Shown piece by piece: positions 11,151 to 22,623 of a DNA stretch of 64,000 nucleotides. Each line of letters starts with the position of its first letter. The first letter of the stretch is position 1. A program made the translations under genes and the position numbers. The notes below the pieces were generated by a model. That model was not told where the DNA came from. It ran no database searches and saw only the letters and a list, made by a program, of their open reading frames with translations. Where the stretch lies: the NCBI RefSeq assembly GCF_030253575.1, contig NC_080564.1:3764501-3828500 (forward strand), read 5' to 3'. The stretch comes from Rhododendron vialii. Taxonomy: Eukaryota > Streptophyta > Magnoliopsida > Ericales > Ericaceae.

Positions 11151-12355
11151 TCAAAAACTCTGGACCGGCGGAGCCATGCCGGCTTCCCCCTCCTTCTTCC
11201 GCCGCATCTCCAGCACTTTCCGGTGGTTATTCGAGTGCACGTCACTCAAGAACGTCGGGCTACAAGCGGGCCGGTACTCGGGCAGCAACCTGCCCGACTT
11301 GAACCGGACCCCGCACGCATTGCAGAGCGTTTTGGCACCCAACGGACCGGCCCGCCACTGCGGGGTCTTCTGGACGAGACAATGGCTGCACCGCCGCGGC
11401 TGCTGGGTCCCGCCTCCGGCGGCGGCGGCAGCCAGCTTTCTCCTCCTCTGCTTCTTCGCCGGCTGAAGCGGCGGACATAAGACCGAGTCGGCCGTCTGAG
11501 TTGTGGACGATGAGGAAGAGGAAGTGGAGGAAGAATCCGTCAGGGAAATCGAGTCCAGCGACCAAACCCGGAACCCGGTTCTCGACCGCTTGCTCCTCGC
11601 CTTGGTCTGAACCGGAGTCCTGAAACACGGCTTCGTTTGCACCGGAGTCTCCGCCGGCTCGGACCGGCGGGAAACGGGAACGGGCTTCTCCGGCAATTTT
11701 CCGGCGGGGTATTGGAGAGAGTAATTCGGGAAGGAGTCGTCCACGAAGTTCGACAGCCATTCTAGGTCCGCCAAATCATCCGCCTGTAATTAAAATGAAA
11801 AAGCCTCTGTCACATAATAATCTTTTCAGTACGGCCCTCCGCTCCTGCTCTCATTCCCACTCCCACGAATTTTAGTAATTTGCGATATTTTTGAAAGACG
11901 CTTTCTCGCTCACGCTATTGTAACTCCGTTCGCAAAAAAAAAACCCACATTTTCTTAGAGTGAGTATGGAATTTCCAGAGAGAAAGAGGGCTTACAGGTA
12001 CGCTGAGTTCGGTACAGGGTACTGAAGGGAAATCATCAATTACTGAGAAATTATTAGTACTTCTGCTAGGGGGAGAGTCTTTCTTGTTTTCCTCCTCTGT
12101 TTCCTCCTTATTTTCTTCTTCTTTCACTACTCCACAAAACCCATCTCCATTTTCTTCCTTTACTAGTATTTCGCAGAACCCATCTTCGATACCTCCTTCG
12201 GAGAAGTCGAGGAGGTCGTCAACGAAAAAGTCGTCGCCGGAGACGCCGCTTTGACCGTTAACCGTCCACGGGTCGTCGGAAAACGGCTGGTTTGGGGTCT
12301 TTTTCGACGGGTCCTGCCCGAAACTGGTTTTCAACGCACCTTCAACGCAGTCCAT
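11151..12355 (-). CDS. GATA zinc-finger transcription factor, subfamily I (GATA5/6/7-like)
   Basis: A nuclear DNA-binding regulator expected to bind WGATAR sites. Exons (minus) are 12355-11996 and 11783-11151; the 212-bp intron is GT..AG, phase 0. The product is 330 aa. The single class IV-type GATA finger is Cys252-X2-Cys255-X18-Cys274-X2-Cys277 (CSHC...CNAC) with the invariant [19 protein letters not shown] block, followed by the basic tail [13 protein letters not shown] and a [11 protein letters not shown] segment. The N-terminal half is acidic ([10 protein letters not shown], a Glu-rich run, then [14 protein letters not shown]), which matches subfamily I members, as do the start [12 protein letters not shown] and the C-terminal VQSF. 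A basic [10 protein letters not shown] stretch before the finger may serve as a nuclear localisation signal. The Arabidopsis-like orthology is inferred from these motifs only. Confidence 0.94.
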
Positions 12356-12358
12356 TTC

Positions 12359-12685
12359 CTACGCCCACCAAAAAAAACCAACCCAGAAAACCGTTACGCA
12401 TGCCGTACATATGTGAGCAATATTTAGAAAAGAAAATTGAAAAATGGAGAGGGAAATTGTCAAATTACCTGAGTAGGAGGAGGAAGAGGAGGGGGAGTGG
12501 GAGTGGTAGTGGTTGAAAGAGAGAGGATAGGGGTGGTAAAAGGGTTGAGTGGGAACAAAAATGGATGGTGAGTTTGGTAAAGCATTGAATTGTAGAGAGA
12601 GAGAGAGAGAGAGAGGCTTTAAGAGATCCTGTGCCCAAATTCTGTCTAAAAAGCGCCCGTTTCTTCTTGTTTCTCTCTCTCTCCT

Positions 12686-12721
<36 letters not shown>

Positions 12722-12762
12722 ATTTATGGTGTAGCCATTGTTTCCCGTGTCTTTATATATAC
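12359..12762 (-). promoter_or_regulatory. GATA gene leader: probable 5'-UTR intron, GA/CT tracts, TATA box
   Basis: A consensus donor (CAG|GTAAT, intron edge at 12468) and a pyrimidine/T-rich acceptor (GTAG at 12359) bracket a probable 110-bp intron ending three bases before the start codon. The upstream leader contains GA repeats (12596-12614) and CT repeats (about 12676-12719), which can pair with one another. A TATATATAAAG box on the minus strand lies at 12751-12761, placing the transcription start near 12720-12730. GA/CT tracts in plant leaders are known targets of BPC (GAGA-binding) factors; that link is inference. Confidence 0.55.
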
Positions 12763-12929
12763 TCGTAATTTGCATTTACGTTAGGAAAAGATGTGAAAAT
12801 ATTTTTAAACGGAGAGAAAAGAAAAATAACTGAAATCTTGAAAGACTTGCGGCATGCCCTTCAAAGAGGACCAGACTTTTTTCTGTGTACGGGTCAGAAG
12901 ACTCAGAAATGTAGCAAGGGATAAATCTG

Positions 12930-13360
12930 CTATCCGGAGAGACGATTTGCAAAGAACCGCGCAGAAAAAAATGCGTTTGGTCCTATTTTGGGTCCCGAAA
13001 AAATTTAGAAAAATATCCATAAATTTTTGAATATTATTTTATGGGACCCTGTAAAAAATCGGCTACAGCGGATATCGGTAAGTATTACTTTTGGATTCAT
13101 AGGGGTGAACTGAGCCTATGAATCCAAAAGTAATACTTACCGATATCCGCTGGAGCTGATTTTTTACAAGGCGCTCAGTTCGCCCTTATGAATCCAAAAG
13201 TAATACTTACCGATATTCACTGAAACCGATTTTTTACAGGGCCCCATAAAATAATATTCAAAAATTTATGGATATTTTTCAAGATTTTTTCGGGACCCGA
13301 AATGGGGCCAAACGCGTTTTTCTCTGCGTGGTTCTCTACAAATTGTCTTTGCTGTTAGAA
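12930..13360. mobile_element. Large three-arm hairpin MITE
   Basis: The outer inverted repeats extend from about 12938 (GACGATTTGCAAAGAACC) to about 13351, through GCGTTTGG and CGGGACCCGAAA blocks and a TATGGATATTTTTC block. The middle contains a module of roughly 60 bp (CCAAAAGTAATACTTACCGA plus CGGATATCGG-type core) present once inverted (about 13050-13100) and twice direct (about 13115-13170 and 13190-13245). The repeated ATCAGCT/GGATAT-type core links it to the hairpins at 31628 and 29690. Confidence 0.7.
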
Positions 13361-13370
13361 TTTTTGTAAA

Positions 13371-13603
13371 TTTTTGGGTGATTGGTGGGTACTCGTGGCC
13401 GTGCCTATGTGGTGTTCGAGTTGCGCATTCAGGCTGTTCAAAGTGTGTTGAACAATCTAAATTAAAACTATCTCTCTCCTCTCATTCCACCACTCTCTTT
13501 CCTCCTTCTGATCTCTCATTTTTCTCTCTCCAAATTCTAGCTGTCCAAAATTAAAAATAGACGGCCCGGATGAGCTACGTGGTGCCCGCCCGGCATCCAA
13601 AAA
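13371..13603. mobile_element. MITE related to the GGTGCC-ended family
   Basis: Begins AAATTTTTGGGTG and ends GCATCCAAAAATTT. Internal GTTCAAAGTGTGTTGAACAA and a CT-rich centre mirror the layout of the 10504-10704 element. The ends are imperfectly inverted and no clear target duplication was found. Confidence 0.45.
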
Positions 13604-13799
13604 TTTCTCTAATAAATTTTTTTAAAATGCTATTATTATATGAAAAAAATGTATTTATTCCAAAATTATATAAAGCGCCACCACCACTTGTTTTTCCATT
13701 AAATTTTGTTATAAAGGAAGTTTCTAAATTCTAAATTAATGGAGCCCAAAAAAGTAGTCCAAAACCAAGTTCAATGGGCCAAGTGAGATATTACTCTTA

Positions 13800-14039
13800 G
13801 GCCCCGTTTCGGAATTGAAAGTAAGTATTTATTTTTTAAGAAGGTAATTTTAAGCTCAAAAATAATGTGTTTATACAAATAATTTTTCTAGCAATATGGA
13901 TCTTGTTTGATAGATCTTATCGAGATCTTTTATACGGTGCAAAAAAAAATTAAAAAATAATTTTTTATTTACATTATTTTTGAGTTTAAAAATATGAAAT
14001 AAGTACTTATTTTTTAAGAAGGTGTTCTGGAACGGAACC
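13800..14039. mobile_element. Tourist-like MITE (PIF/Harbinger type)
   Basis: A 240-bp unit with ends GGCCCCGTTTCGGAA and TTCTGGAACGGAACC, flanked by TTA on both sides (13797-13799, 14040-14042). The interior has a recognisable block (GATCTTGTTTGATAGATCTT, then TATACGGTGCAAAAAA) that recurs at 15030-15260 and, inverted, at 36887-37651, so this is a multi-copy family in this genome. Confidence 0.78.
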
Positions 14040-14710
14040 TTAAACACATGGTCTAAATTAAGAACAATCAACCTTCACACTGTGTTTTCTATGCAAACTC
14101 TGTGGGAAAAACAAACAAGATAAACACCTAAAAACAAACAGAAAGAAAGGAAGCAACGTATCCTTGACTGTGATTGAATGACGTTGAAATTCACAAATAG
14201 AAGGACATTTTCGATACTTTTAACGACATCAAAGGGCATCACAATTCAAAAAACCTTACTCCAGTAGATAGATTTAATTAAAATTACCTTGTCTTGGTAC
14301 TATACGTGCATATGTCAATCGAGGGATTGAGTCTTGAACTGGACAAATGATTATTCTTAGCTTTGTTAGGAATACAATGCCATTCTCCTTGTCCAATTAG
14401 TCTTTGTAACAATTTCAAAGATTAATGAAATTTATTTTTTGCCGTTTAAAAAAAAATACTTGCATGTGTCAAATATCGTTATATAATAATTCACTTCAGA
14501 CAAAAGTAATTCAAAAACATTTTTGAATCATTTTCATGGTTTGGTACTTTTAATTTTTTTTTCATATTTTATTAAAAATTTTAATCCTCTCATACGCATG
14601 AATTCGAATTATATGAGAAATTAAATAATTGTCATTCTCGATGAAAATTGCCCGTCCAAACTGTATCTCATTGTTTGAAACTAAGAACTTTCCTCTCTCC
14701 TAGGTTATTG

Positions 14711-14986
14711 GTCTTACTACCGAGGTGGTATCCCAGTTGGTTAGGGCCACTATTCCCTTTAACGCAGACGGAGGTTTGAGTCTCGGTAGGTGTTCGAAAT
14801 CCGTCTGCGGATCAAAAGGGGGATTTTTCATCAGTTGTGCAATAAAGTGATGTCGTGGTGACGGCCCGTCCTCTCGATAATAGCTATGGCTCGAACCGGA
14901 TATTTCACTGGCAGATAGGGAGTTCCTATGATTACGCCCAAAAAAAATTGCTACGCTGGTTGTCCCCTTTTTGATTATCAAAAAAA
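14711..14986 (+). mobile_element. tRNA-derived SINE with 8-bp target-site duplication
   Basis: The head contains a pol III A-box-like segment (GGTATCCCAGTTGGTTAGGG) and a B-box-like segment (GGTTTGAGTCTCG) at tRNA-like spacing. A unique body follows and the tail ends in an A run. GGTTATTG occurs directly before (14703-14710) and directly after (14987-14994), giving sharp boundaries and a 276-bp copy. The clean duplication suggests a fairly recent insertion. Confidence 0.8.
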
Positions 14987-15029
14987 GGTTATTGCTCCTC
15001 CTAGAGACGCCACCGGTTAAGGTGGTGTT

Positions 15030-15260
15030 CCGGTTTCTCGGAAAAGGAATTTTTAGAAAAAGTAGGTAATTTCAAGCTCAAAAATCATGCATTTACACAA
15101 ATAATTTTTCCATCAATATGGATCTTGTTTGATAGATCTCATTGAGATCTTTTATACGGTGCAAAAAAAAATTAAGAAATTATTTTTTATTTTCATTATA
15201 TTTAAATTTAAAATTTGAAAAAAAAAGTACTTTTTCAAAAAAGTACTTTTTCAAGCTCAA
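15030..15260. mobile_element. Diverged copy of the 13800-14039 Tourist-like family
   Basis: Contains the same interior blocks as 13800-14039 (AATTTCAAGCTCAAAAATCA, GGATCTTGTTTGATAGATCT, TTTTATACGGTGCAAAAAAA) in the same order, but the terminal sequences are eroded and the right end has a duplicated AAAGTACTTTTTCAA. No target duplication could be assigned. Confidence 0.55.
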
Positions 15261-15360
15261 AAAACTCCATTGTTCTGACTTTTGATTATTATATTTTTTT
15301 TAAGGTTAGAGTATTGATTAAGGAAAATACTCCAATTGAGATAATTCGAATTACGGAGTA

Positions 15361-15776
15361 CAGAAAGTCTACCACCACCGAAGGTAAAATGCGGTGGCCG
15401 GCTACCGCACGCCATGATGTCCCACTACGGGTCCCGCACGGATGATCCGAGCCGTTCAATAATTTTTCTTTAAAAATCCGAGTGGATTGCGCTAGAAATC
15501 AGCTCAATCCGATATGTGTAGGTGCTCGGATCAAGCTTTTCATCTTTGGAAAATTGAAAAACCAATCTTTTCCATTTTTCTGATTTTCCAAAGATGAGAA
15601 GCTTGATCCGAGCACCTACACATATCGGATCGAGCTGATTTCTAGCGAGACCCACTCGATTTTTTAAAAAAAATTATTGAACGGATCGGATCGTCCGTAC
15701 GGGGTCCGGATTGGACCCCAAATGGCATGCAGTGGCCGGCCACCGCATTTTGCCTACGGTGGCTGTAGTCTTTCTG
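15361..15776. mobile_element. Hairpin element with 10-bp direct repeats (Mutator-like?)
   Basis: The ends CAGAAAG and CTTTCTG are flanked by TTACGGAGTA on both sides (15351-15360 and 15777-15786). Nearly the whole 416-bp element folds back on itself: GCGGTGGCCGGC, CCGTTCAATAATTTTT, GAAATCAGCTCAATCCGATA, GTAGGTGCTCGGATCAAGCT and AAAGATGA each have an inverted partner in the other half. A 9-10-bp duplication points to a Mutator-type transposase. The AAATCAGCTC core is shared with several other hairpins here. Confidence 0.8.
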
Positions 15777-15786
15777 TTACGGAGTA

Positions 15787-17281
15787 TATGAGGAAACTAC
15801 TGTATAATAGTCAGGCCCACCCACCGCCCCCGAGATCCAATTTGGGGAATCACCCACGGAACCGCCAGTTTTGGGTTTTAAACTTTAATGCTGTGTTTGG
15901 ATCTGTTTTTTAGATTTTTTTTTGGGATTATAAGTGGAGAGAGAAATAAAGTAATGATTAAAAGTAGGAGTAATGAGTAGAGAGAGATAGAGAGAGAAAT
16001 GAGAATAATGATTGAAGATAGGAATAACGAGTGAAAAGTAATGATTAAAAATAGGAGTAATGAGTATTTTTGAATTGGAAATTTTTTTTCCAAAAATCAA
16101 ACCAAACTAGGAATTAATTTTTCCTATCCAACTTCCTATTCCACATAAATTTAGAAAAGGAATTTATGTTTCGTGGTACTCAAAAGTAGGACTACTCAGG
16201 GGTATTTTCGGTAGTAAATAAGTTGTGAAAAAAATCTGTTGTAGTCAAGTTAGTAGGTGTTTTCAGAAGTGAATTAGTTTTAAATAGATACGTGAGTGAA
16301 AAAATTGGTGAGAAAGAAGTTGTTGTTGACAAATTGTTAGTTAGTGTGAATGAGATGGTAAAATGCCAAAATTTGTTGATTAGTGTGAACAACATGGTTT
16401 TCTCAAATTGTTACCGGAAACACCCTCTAAACGAACCAAATTACTCTTGTTGGAGCCCGTATTTATTCATTAAAAGTTTGTTCAAGATTGATTTGTTACA
16501 TTAACGAACCAAGCTTGAACATTTATTTAAAGCTTGTAAAGGTTTCAAGCCAAGCTCAATCACGATGCTACTCGGCTCGTTCAAGTAAAGATGTATAGAA
16601 AAATCCAAGCCGCTCGAGATTGGTCCATGTTTGACTTAATTAAAACTCGTTTGAGATTAACTTGTTTACGAAACATATTCTTTTGAAGCTCGATTAATTT
16701 TCAAAACCAAACTTGATCAACCACTGGTTCGGCTCGTCAACCCTACCCAAAACAAAAATTGTGAAAAAGAAAAAGACAAAGGGGAAACAAAGGGGAAATT
16801 TCGTAACCAACTTTACGTCTTTCGAAAGGAGTGGGCTTTCATACGGAGTAAATAATGCTCGACTAAATTTCAGACATAATTCGGCTAGCGCATTGATCGC
16901 CGTTCTTTCGGCTTTTAATTGTTCACCACTTCCCGCTCTTCACTTTCCAATTCTTCTACGAAAACCAAATTTTGCATGTTATAGCTCCATTTGTCTTTTT
17001 CCTTTTTCCCTTCTCTTTTTATTTTTTATTTTTTTTACGCTGAAAAATTCTTTGCACAAAGTCACGAAAGATGGGTGCATTTCCGATTTTGATTAGGAAA
17101 ATTTTAACTCCACACTCACTTACACAACCCCACTCACAATAGAGATGGGTCCCACACATACTGGAAGTGTAGTGTATGCCAGCTCCACCGCTATTGTAAT
17201 TGTGGGTGTGTAATTGGGTGTGTGTTTGAGTGTGGAAGTAGAATGATTGTTTTGAATATACCATTGACTCATATTTTGAAC
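15787..17281. other. Gene-free AT-rich stretch
   Basis: No gene recognised. The part at 15895-16120 looks like an eroded MITE (GTGTTTGGATCTG at the left, CAAACCAAACTAGG at the right). The part at about 16440-16740 has scattered GCTCG/AAGCTTG motifs of the kind seen in degraded dispersed repeats. I see nothing further to support. Confidence 0.45.
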
Positions 17282-17836
17282 TAAGAGTATTCATAATGTT
17301 ATAATCAAAAGTAAAAAGTTTTTAAAGTTAAACAATGTTGGTTCAAAATATGGCTCACGATACTATAATCAAACTTAACAACCTCCTTAGAAATAATCAA
17401 ATTTTGGACTTTAGATAACCAAAATTAGTAACATTTTGACAATGACCAAATTTAATATACCATATATATTCTCTATCAAATACACTAATCATTATACAAA
17501 AAATGTTTTATCTCTCTTCCCTTTTCCTCTCTCTCTTTCTCTTAAAAAATATTTTTTTTAGAAAACAGTTTTTTAAAAATAATTTTTTTCCAAAAAAAAG
17601 TTTCAAAAACTATTTTCTATTTCTAGTAAATAATTTTTATAAGTTTCAAAACTATTTTCTATTGTTCACAGTTTTTAATTTTTTTGTAGTTTGAAAAGAT
17701 AATGTGACAAGTTTTGGTTATCCAATTTTGATTATGCTTTTGTAGACATCTATATTAGTAACCTTAGCAATCTTTTAAATTAAAAATCAAAACCTGATGT
17801 GGTAACTTTTGATTATAGCATTGTGGATACCCTAAG
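17282..17836. mobile_element. TIR element with ATAATCAAAAGT inverted ends
   Basis: The left end TAAGAGTATTCATAATGTTA then ATAATCAAAAGT is answered at the right by ACTTTTGATTATAGCATTGT then GGATACCCTAAG. The inverted repeats are about 32 bp and roughly 85 percent alike. The interior (about 500 bp) is AT-rich with long T and A runs and has no coding capacity. Superfamily not determined; no secure target duplication. Confidence 0.62.
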
Positions 17837-18538
17837 ATTGCTAATTTAATTTTAGAAATCCTTTTAGTTGATTATGTCATTAGAGGCACTCTGATCTCTT
17901 CCCTCACGTATAGATTACTATGGAGTGTTTGGTATATTTTTTTCCAAAAATTTGAATTTTTATCTATGATGTTCTTTTTGTTTGAAAAAGATCAAGCAGC
18001 GATTATAGGGAGTTATTTCATACAGATTAAAATTGCCGACAAAGTTTTTTTATGAAATTTTCGCTTATCATCCATCGCTCATAAAAGACTGTCACAAGGT
18101 CGCCAACACACTGATACACACCACTCACATGCTTGCCACTGCCACACTCCCAACACCCTCAATGACCACCTACCACCAAACACCGCCTCGATCGCCCACC
18201 ACCACCTCCACCACACTACTTGCAAGTTTTACTTTGCCGCAACAATTGAAAAATGTCATTTTTGGTCGAATTCCCATCTGAAGTTGTATTTGTCATGTTA
18301 TACTCCTACACCTTATTTTATTGTGCAATCATATCTCTGAAATTATATCTAAAACGCTTTTTACATTCTAATGATCATTAATACAATGTATGTCACAATT
18401 CAAAATTCCAAAAATCTCTAAGAAATAACCGCTTATTTAATTCTATTAATTGGAGTATTGTCACGTAGTGCTTCAAGTCCTTTCTCATCACACTGATATT
18501 GGATTCACATACTTTATCACGGAGTCCGTACCAATATA

Positions 18539-18853
18539 CTTTATTCGTCTCAATTTGTTGCGCCTATTTTGACTTTCATTTATTTTGAAGAAAATATCAT
18601 GATTACATTGACTTTTTATATCAATTTTACCATTTTACCCCTTTGTAACTTATAACTTTTTGTTAATTTTCTTGTCATGTCATTAATTTGCGCCAATTTT
18701 CTTTCAAATCAAGTTTAAATTTTGAATTTGGGAGGGGAAAATGAGGGGTAATAGTATGATAATACGGCCAAAATTAGAAAGTTTTGAAACAAGTACATTA
18801 TTTTGGGACATCACAAAAAGAAATAACGGCACAACGAAGTGGGACGGAGACAG
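18539..18853. mobile_element. Stowaway-like MITE, eroded
   Basis: The ends CTTTATTCGTCTCAATTTG and GGGACGGAGACAG are a decayed form of the CTCCCTCCGTCCC terminus of Stowaway-type (Tc1/mariner) elements, bounded by TA dinucleotides. The interior has no gene; antisense and sense open stretches within it are short. Confidence 0.55.
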
Positions 18854-19509
18854 TACTATTACGGGAAAAAACAATTTAGAGCACACTTCAGAATCACTTT
18901 TACCCCCCCTAATAATAAAAGAAAAAACGCTCATAAAGTTACCAAATTGCCCTTGTTTGAATCATGATGGTTATTGTAGGCGGACAAAGCTAGGCATGCA
19001 TGCCTTGGAAGCAAAGGGGAGAAAAAGTTTGGTACCGTCCAGCAATGGGCCAGCTTTTGTCATCAAGTAGCCCAACTGAAATGATTCCTCCCTCCCCACC
19101 CCACCCCATCGCCGGGCACTTCCCTCCAGTTCCTCGGGGATAAAGCCAGCCTAGTACTCTTCCAACTTATAGTAAAATATCCAGTGAAAAAAGCAACCAA
19201 AAACTTTTCGAAAACACCACCCAAAAAAAATAAATAAATAAATAAACAAACCCATGAAAAGTCAACATAAAGAAAATGGTTCTTTCACCGGCTAAAACGT
19301 TGAGCCGCCGGTTCAAGCAAATAATAGTACTACTGGAAGTCGTTTTCTAAGGGCAGTCCACGAGGTGCTGTTTTTTTTTTTTTCTCCCAATAATATCAGT
19401 TGGGGTTGACATGACGTTAGTAAGTTAGTGCACAGAAAACTTAAGAAGCTATTCGTAATCTTGAATTTCAAACATTCATGATTGAGCTTGAATCCTAACA
19501 TCCCTTTTC

Positions 19510-19917
19510 GATGCAGGGAGCGTGCTGCGCGGCCGTCGGTGCCGCTTTGCAGGCATCGGCCCGACGATCGGAGATGTTCACCGCGTAGAGCTCGTCGAGT
19601 ACTACAAGTGTACCAAAAATCAATCCAATCAAATATCGTTAAGTGCCTCATCAGAGCACATATAATTCGAAAAGAATGGATTCAGTGGTTTTGATCTAGT
19701 GTTTCGTATCCATTAGGATTCATTTTTTTCCAAGTTACATGTATTCCGATGAAGTATTTAACCATATTTGATCGGGTTGATTTTTGATACACTTGTAGTA
19801 CTCGACGAGCTCTACGCAGTGGACGTCTCCGATCGTCAGGCTGATGTTGGCAAAGCGGCATTAGCAACTGCGCAGCACGCTGCACAGCACATAGCTGTGC
19901 AGCACGCTCCCAGCATC
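19510..19917. mobile_element. GC-ended hairpin element
   Basis: The left end GATGCAGGGAGCGTGCTGC pairs with the right end GCAGCACGCTCCCAGCATC. Further in, CGATCGGAGATGTTCACCGC and AGAGCTCGTCGAGTACTACA pair with their partners at about 19796-19840, and ACACTTGTAGTAC closes the stem. The arms are GC-rich while the loop is AT-rich. The right arm carries a small extra duplication of GCAGCACGCT. No clear target duplication. Confidence 0.65.
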
Positions 19918-20297
19918 CCTCCCTTTCATATTGGGAGAACAGGAGTTATCAAATGAGATGGGAGTCCATTGGTACGAGCTGTTGGTTCACGTGGTGTGTA
20001 GTTGTGTACTACTGTATAGTCATCGGGCAACATGGGTTCTGATATTTTGACGCTCAGATCAAATCATCTTCACATTTTTTTTCCTTATAATATAAGGTGT
20101 CTCGGGTCAGTCCATTTGCTCGCACTTCACACTATTCTTTATAATTCCTCCTACAACCATTAAACACGCTTATGTGTGGGATATAAGGTGGCCTCAAGAA
20201 TTATCAGCAAAAAGAATTGGACTTAAGATCTTAGAAGGAGCCAAACCATTTCAGGCCAGATCACCCAACCAGTCGCTTGGGGTGTTTGAATTGAAGT

Positions 20298-20461
20298 AAT
20301 TTTTTTTTTGTCAACATTGTATATATTAACGGGGGTTGATGGGGGTGTTAAAAATTAGTATTACCACAAGAGATTAATTTTCTATTCATAAAAATCGAAC
20401 CCGTGATCTCTCACTCCCAAAGGGAGCTACACAACCAGTTGGGCTATACGCCCAAAGGTTG
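20298..20461 (-). mobile_element. tRNA-derived SINE with 14-bp target-site duplication
   Basis: Read on the minus strand, a tRNA-like head carries an A box (TATAGCCCAACTGGTTG) and a B box (CACGGGTTCGATTTT). A short body follows and the copy ends in a poly-A tail (T run at 20300-20309). The 14-bp repeat GTTTGAATTGAAGT occurs at 20284-20297 and 20462-20475, defining both ends exactly and supporting target-primed insertion. Confidence 0.85.
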
Positions 20462-20782
20462 GTTTGAATTGAAGTCGTCTTCAATGTCTGTTTTTGTTTT
20501 CTTTGCTAGGGTTTGAAAAATGGATTTTTGAATTTTGAAATTCGAATGCCGCAGGCTGCATGTTTAATCAAATCAGTAATTGGCGGAGAGGGCCAGTCAT
20601 TTGATGGCGTAGGTCCACGTTGGGAGCCTCGTTGTGTGGAGCCACACCACACCACCGGCATAGATTGGAGCGTTCGAATTTTCCAAGCGCGATTCGATTC
20701 CTATGTTGACGTTACATAAATTCCATGCCCTAGGGTTTAGGGATTCGTGACTACAAAGATTACTGGAGAATGGGTCTATCTA

Positions 20783-21281
20783 TCGCAACCGGGTTAAGCT
20801 CTACTCTACATCTTTATCGTATCGTACCCCATAACACTTGATTATTTTGGCACCATATCCATAAAAAAATCTAAACAGTTCATCTCGTAGCTCTCGTATT
20901 CATGAAACACGTGTGCAAAAAATTAGATTGATCGAAAATAGGTAGATGTATAAAAAAAATCGTTTGCAGTGGATATCGAATATGGGTTTTAGCTTTAAAT
21001 GGTTTGTTCATATCGATCCATATAATTTTGCACACACATATTGTAGAATGCAAGAGCTATGAGATTGAACCATTTGGATGTTCTTTTGAGTCCGAGATGG
21101 AATCAAAATGGTTGAGTCTGATGGGGCGTGTGTGAAAACTTGATATCAACCCAAAGTCAATTTGAGATAAGTAAAGAGGTTTCAAATATTATTGAGTGAT
21201 CTGTGGTCGCTCATTTCACTCTCTAAAATTGTTTGACTATATTTCCTTTACAGTATGGAGGAGAGCTTAACCCATTGCAAC
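20783..21281. mobile_element. TIR/hairpin element with GGGTTAAGCTCT ends
   Basis: GCAACCGGGTTAAGCTCTAC at the left is answered by GAGAGCTTAACCCATTGC at the right. Inner arms around 20860-21080 share inverted blocks (CATCTCGTAGCTCT against AGAGCTATGAGATTGAAC; GTGTGCAAAAAATTAGAT). Non-coding. It resembles the other hairpins in layout, with a diverged core. Confidence 0.6.
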
Positions 21282-21965
21282 TGGTCACGATCTTGTCATC
21301 TCACGTGACAACTCTCACGTGATCATATTATGTGACACTCTGACCTTCTTTTTTTTTTTTGTGAAAACTGTTAATTTTATGACCTTGTTCGGTCAAGAGT
21401 TTTTGATTTTGAATTCTAATCATTATTTTATTTCTCTCTCATTATTTTATTCTCATTTTTTTTCTCTATCTCTCTCCAATCATTATATCTATTTTCAATC
21501 ATTACTCTATTTCTTTTTTGACTCATTACCTACAAATTTAAATCTAAAATCCCAAAGGTCTCTAAGTTTGAACACTTGCATTTTCAAAAAACTAGTAAAG
21601 ATTCAACTTTTACTGCCAATCAAAAAACAGGAAAAAGTTCAAACTTTTACTAGAAAAAGGCTCAATACGGCAAGAAAAAGAAAAGCAAATTGCATGAAAC
21701 AAATGAAACCACCACACACCCCAATTTGGACCATTGTTTTATAATCAGTTAACTACTACTACATTACTAGATTTTTTCCAGTCAGTGGGGAGATAGACTT
21801 TATTTGACAAATCAATTCTCACTTGTGGATAAGAAAAAGCAAATCAACTCACTCCTTGGATCACTCTCTTATTACTGTTCGAAAACCCAAATTCTGCCAT
21901 ATTCTTCTTGTATTAGAGAAGTCAATCAGAAAACCATATTCCAACAACAACCCTGCTACACACAT

Positions 21966-22298
21966 ACTGTTAGCGCACAGATTTCGTCGTGAGGCTCACC
22001 ACGGGTTCTACATAAATAATCCGAGCCGTTCATTAAATGCAAAATATTTTTTCAAGGGTCCTTGAGAAAAAATCAGCTCAATCTGATACCTATAGATACT
22101 CAATCTAATCGTCTAGCTTTTCCTTCTCCTAAAATCTGAATGAAAAATTAGACAATTGGATCGAGCATCTATAGATATCGGATTGAGCTGATATTAAGTG
22201 GAAACCATTGAAAAAATATTTTACATTTAATGAACGACTCGGATAATTTGTGTGGAATCCGTGACGGACCCCACAACAAAATCTGTGCACTATTAGTC
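21966..22298. mobile_element. Hairpin MITE, CCGTTCA/ATCAGCT core family
   Basis: GCGCACAGATTTCGTCGTG at the left pairs with ACAAAATCTGTGCAC at the right. CCGAGCCGTTCATTAAATGC pairs with the TTTAATGAACGACTCGG stretch at about 22222-22240. AAAATCAGCTCAATCTGATA pairs with ATCGGATTGAGCTGAT. The loop lies around 22120-22150. Non-coding. Confidence 0.7.
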
Positions 22299-22623
22299 TG
22301 TGTAATCAGACTTTCTGTTCCAACAATGCTACTTTCAACCTGTAACTATACATTCCGATTTTGTTGTCTCTGAGTCTATGACAAACGATGAGATACTAAC
22401 GATTTTAGGTTTTCAGAATGGTCTAAACTCCAAAACAACGTGTCATTTTGAATCTTTTCAGTGCAGAGAAATTTTTGCCGTCAATTTTTCTGAAACTACA
22501 AAGGTGGCTAGATTAGTGCGTCTTATGAAAGGATAACATGAGAGCTGTCAAATGGGAGGATCTGGACTCCCACAACTCCCACACACAAACACAATCACAT
22601 TCATAGGTGAATAAACCTTTTTT

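Noticed and set aside
11176-11760. Alternative frames on both strands across the GATA finger exon
   Set aside because: The annotated frame contains the full GATA zinc finger; the others are GC-driven shadows.
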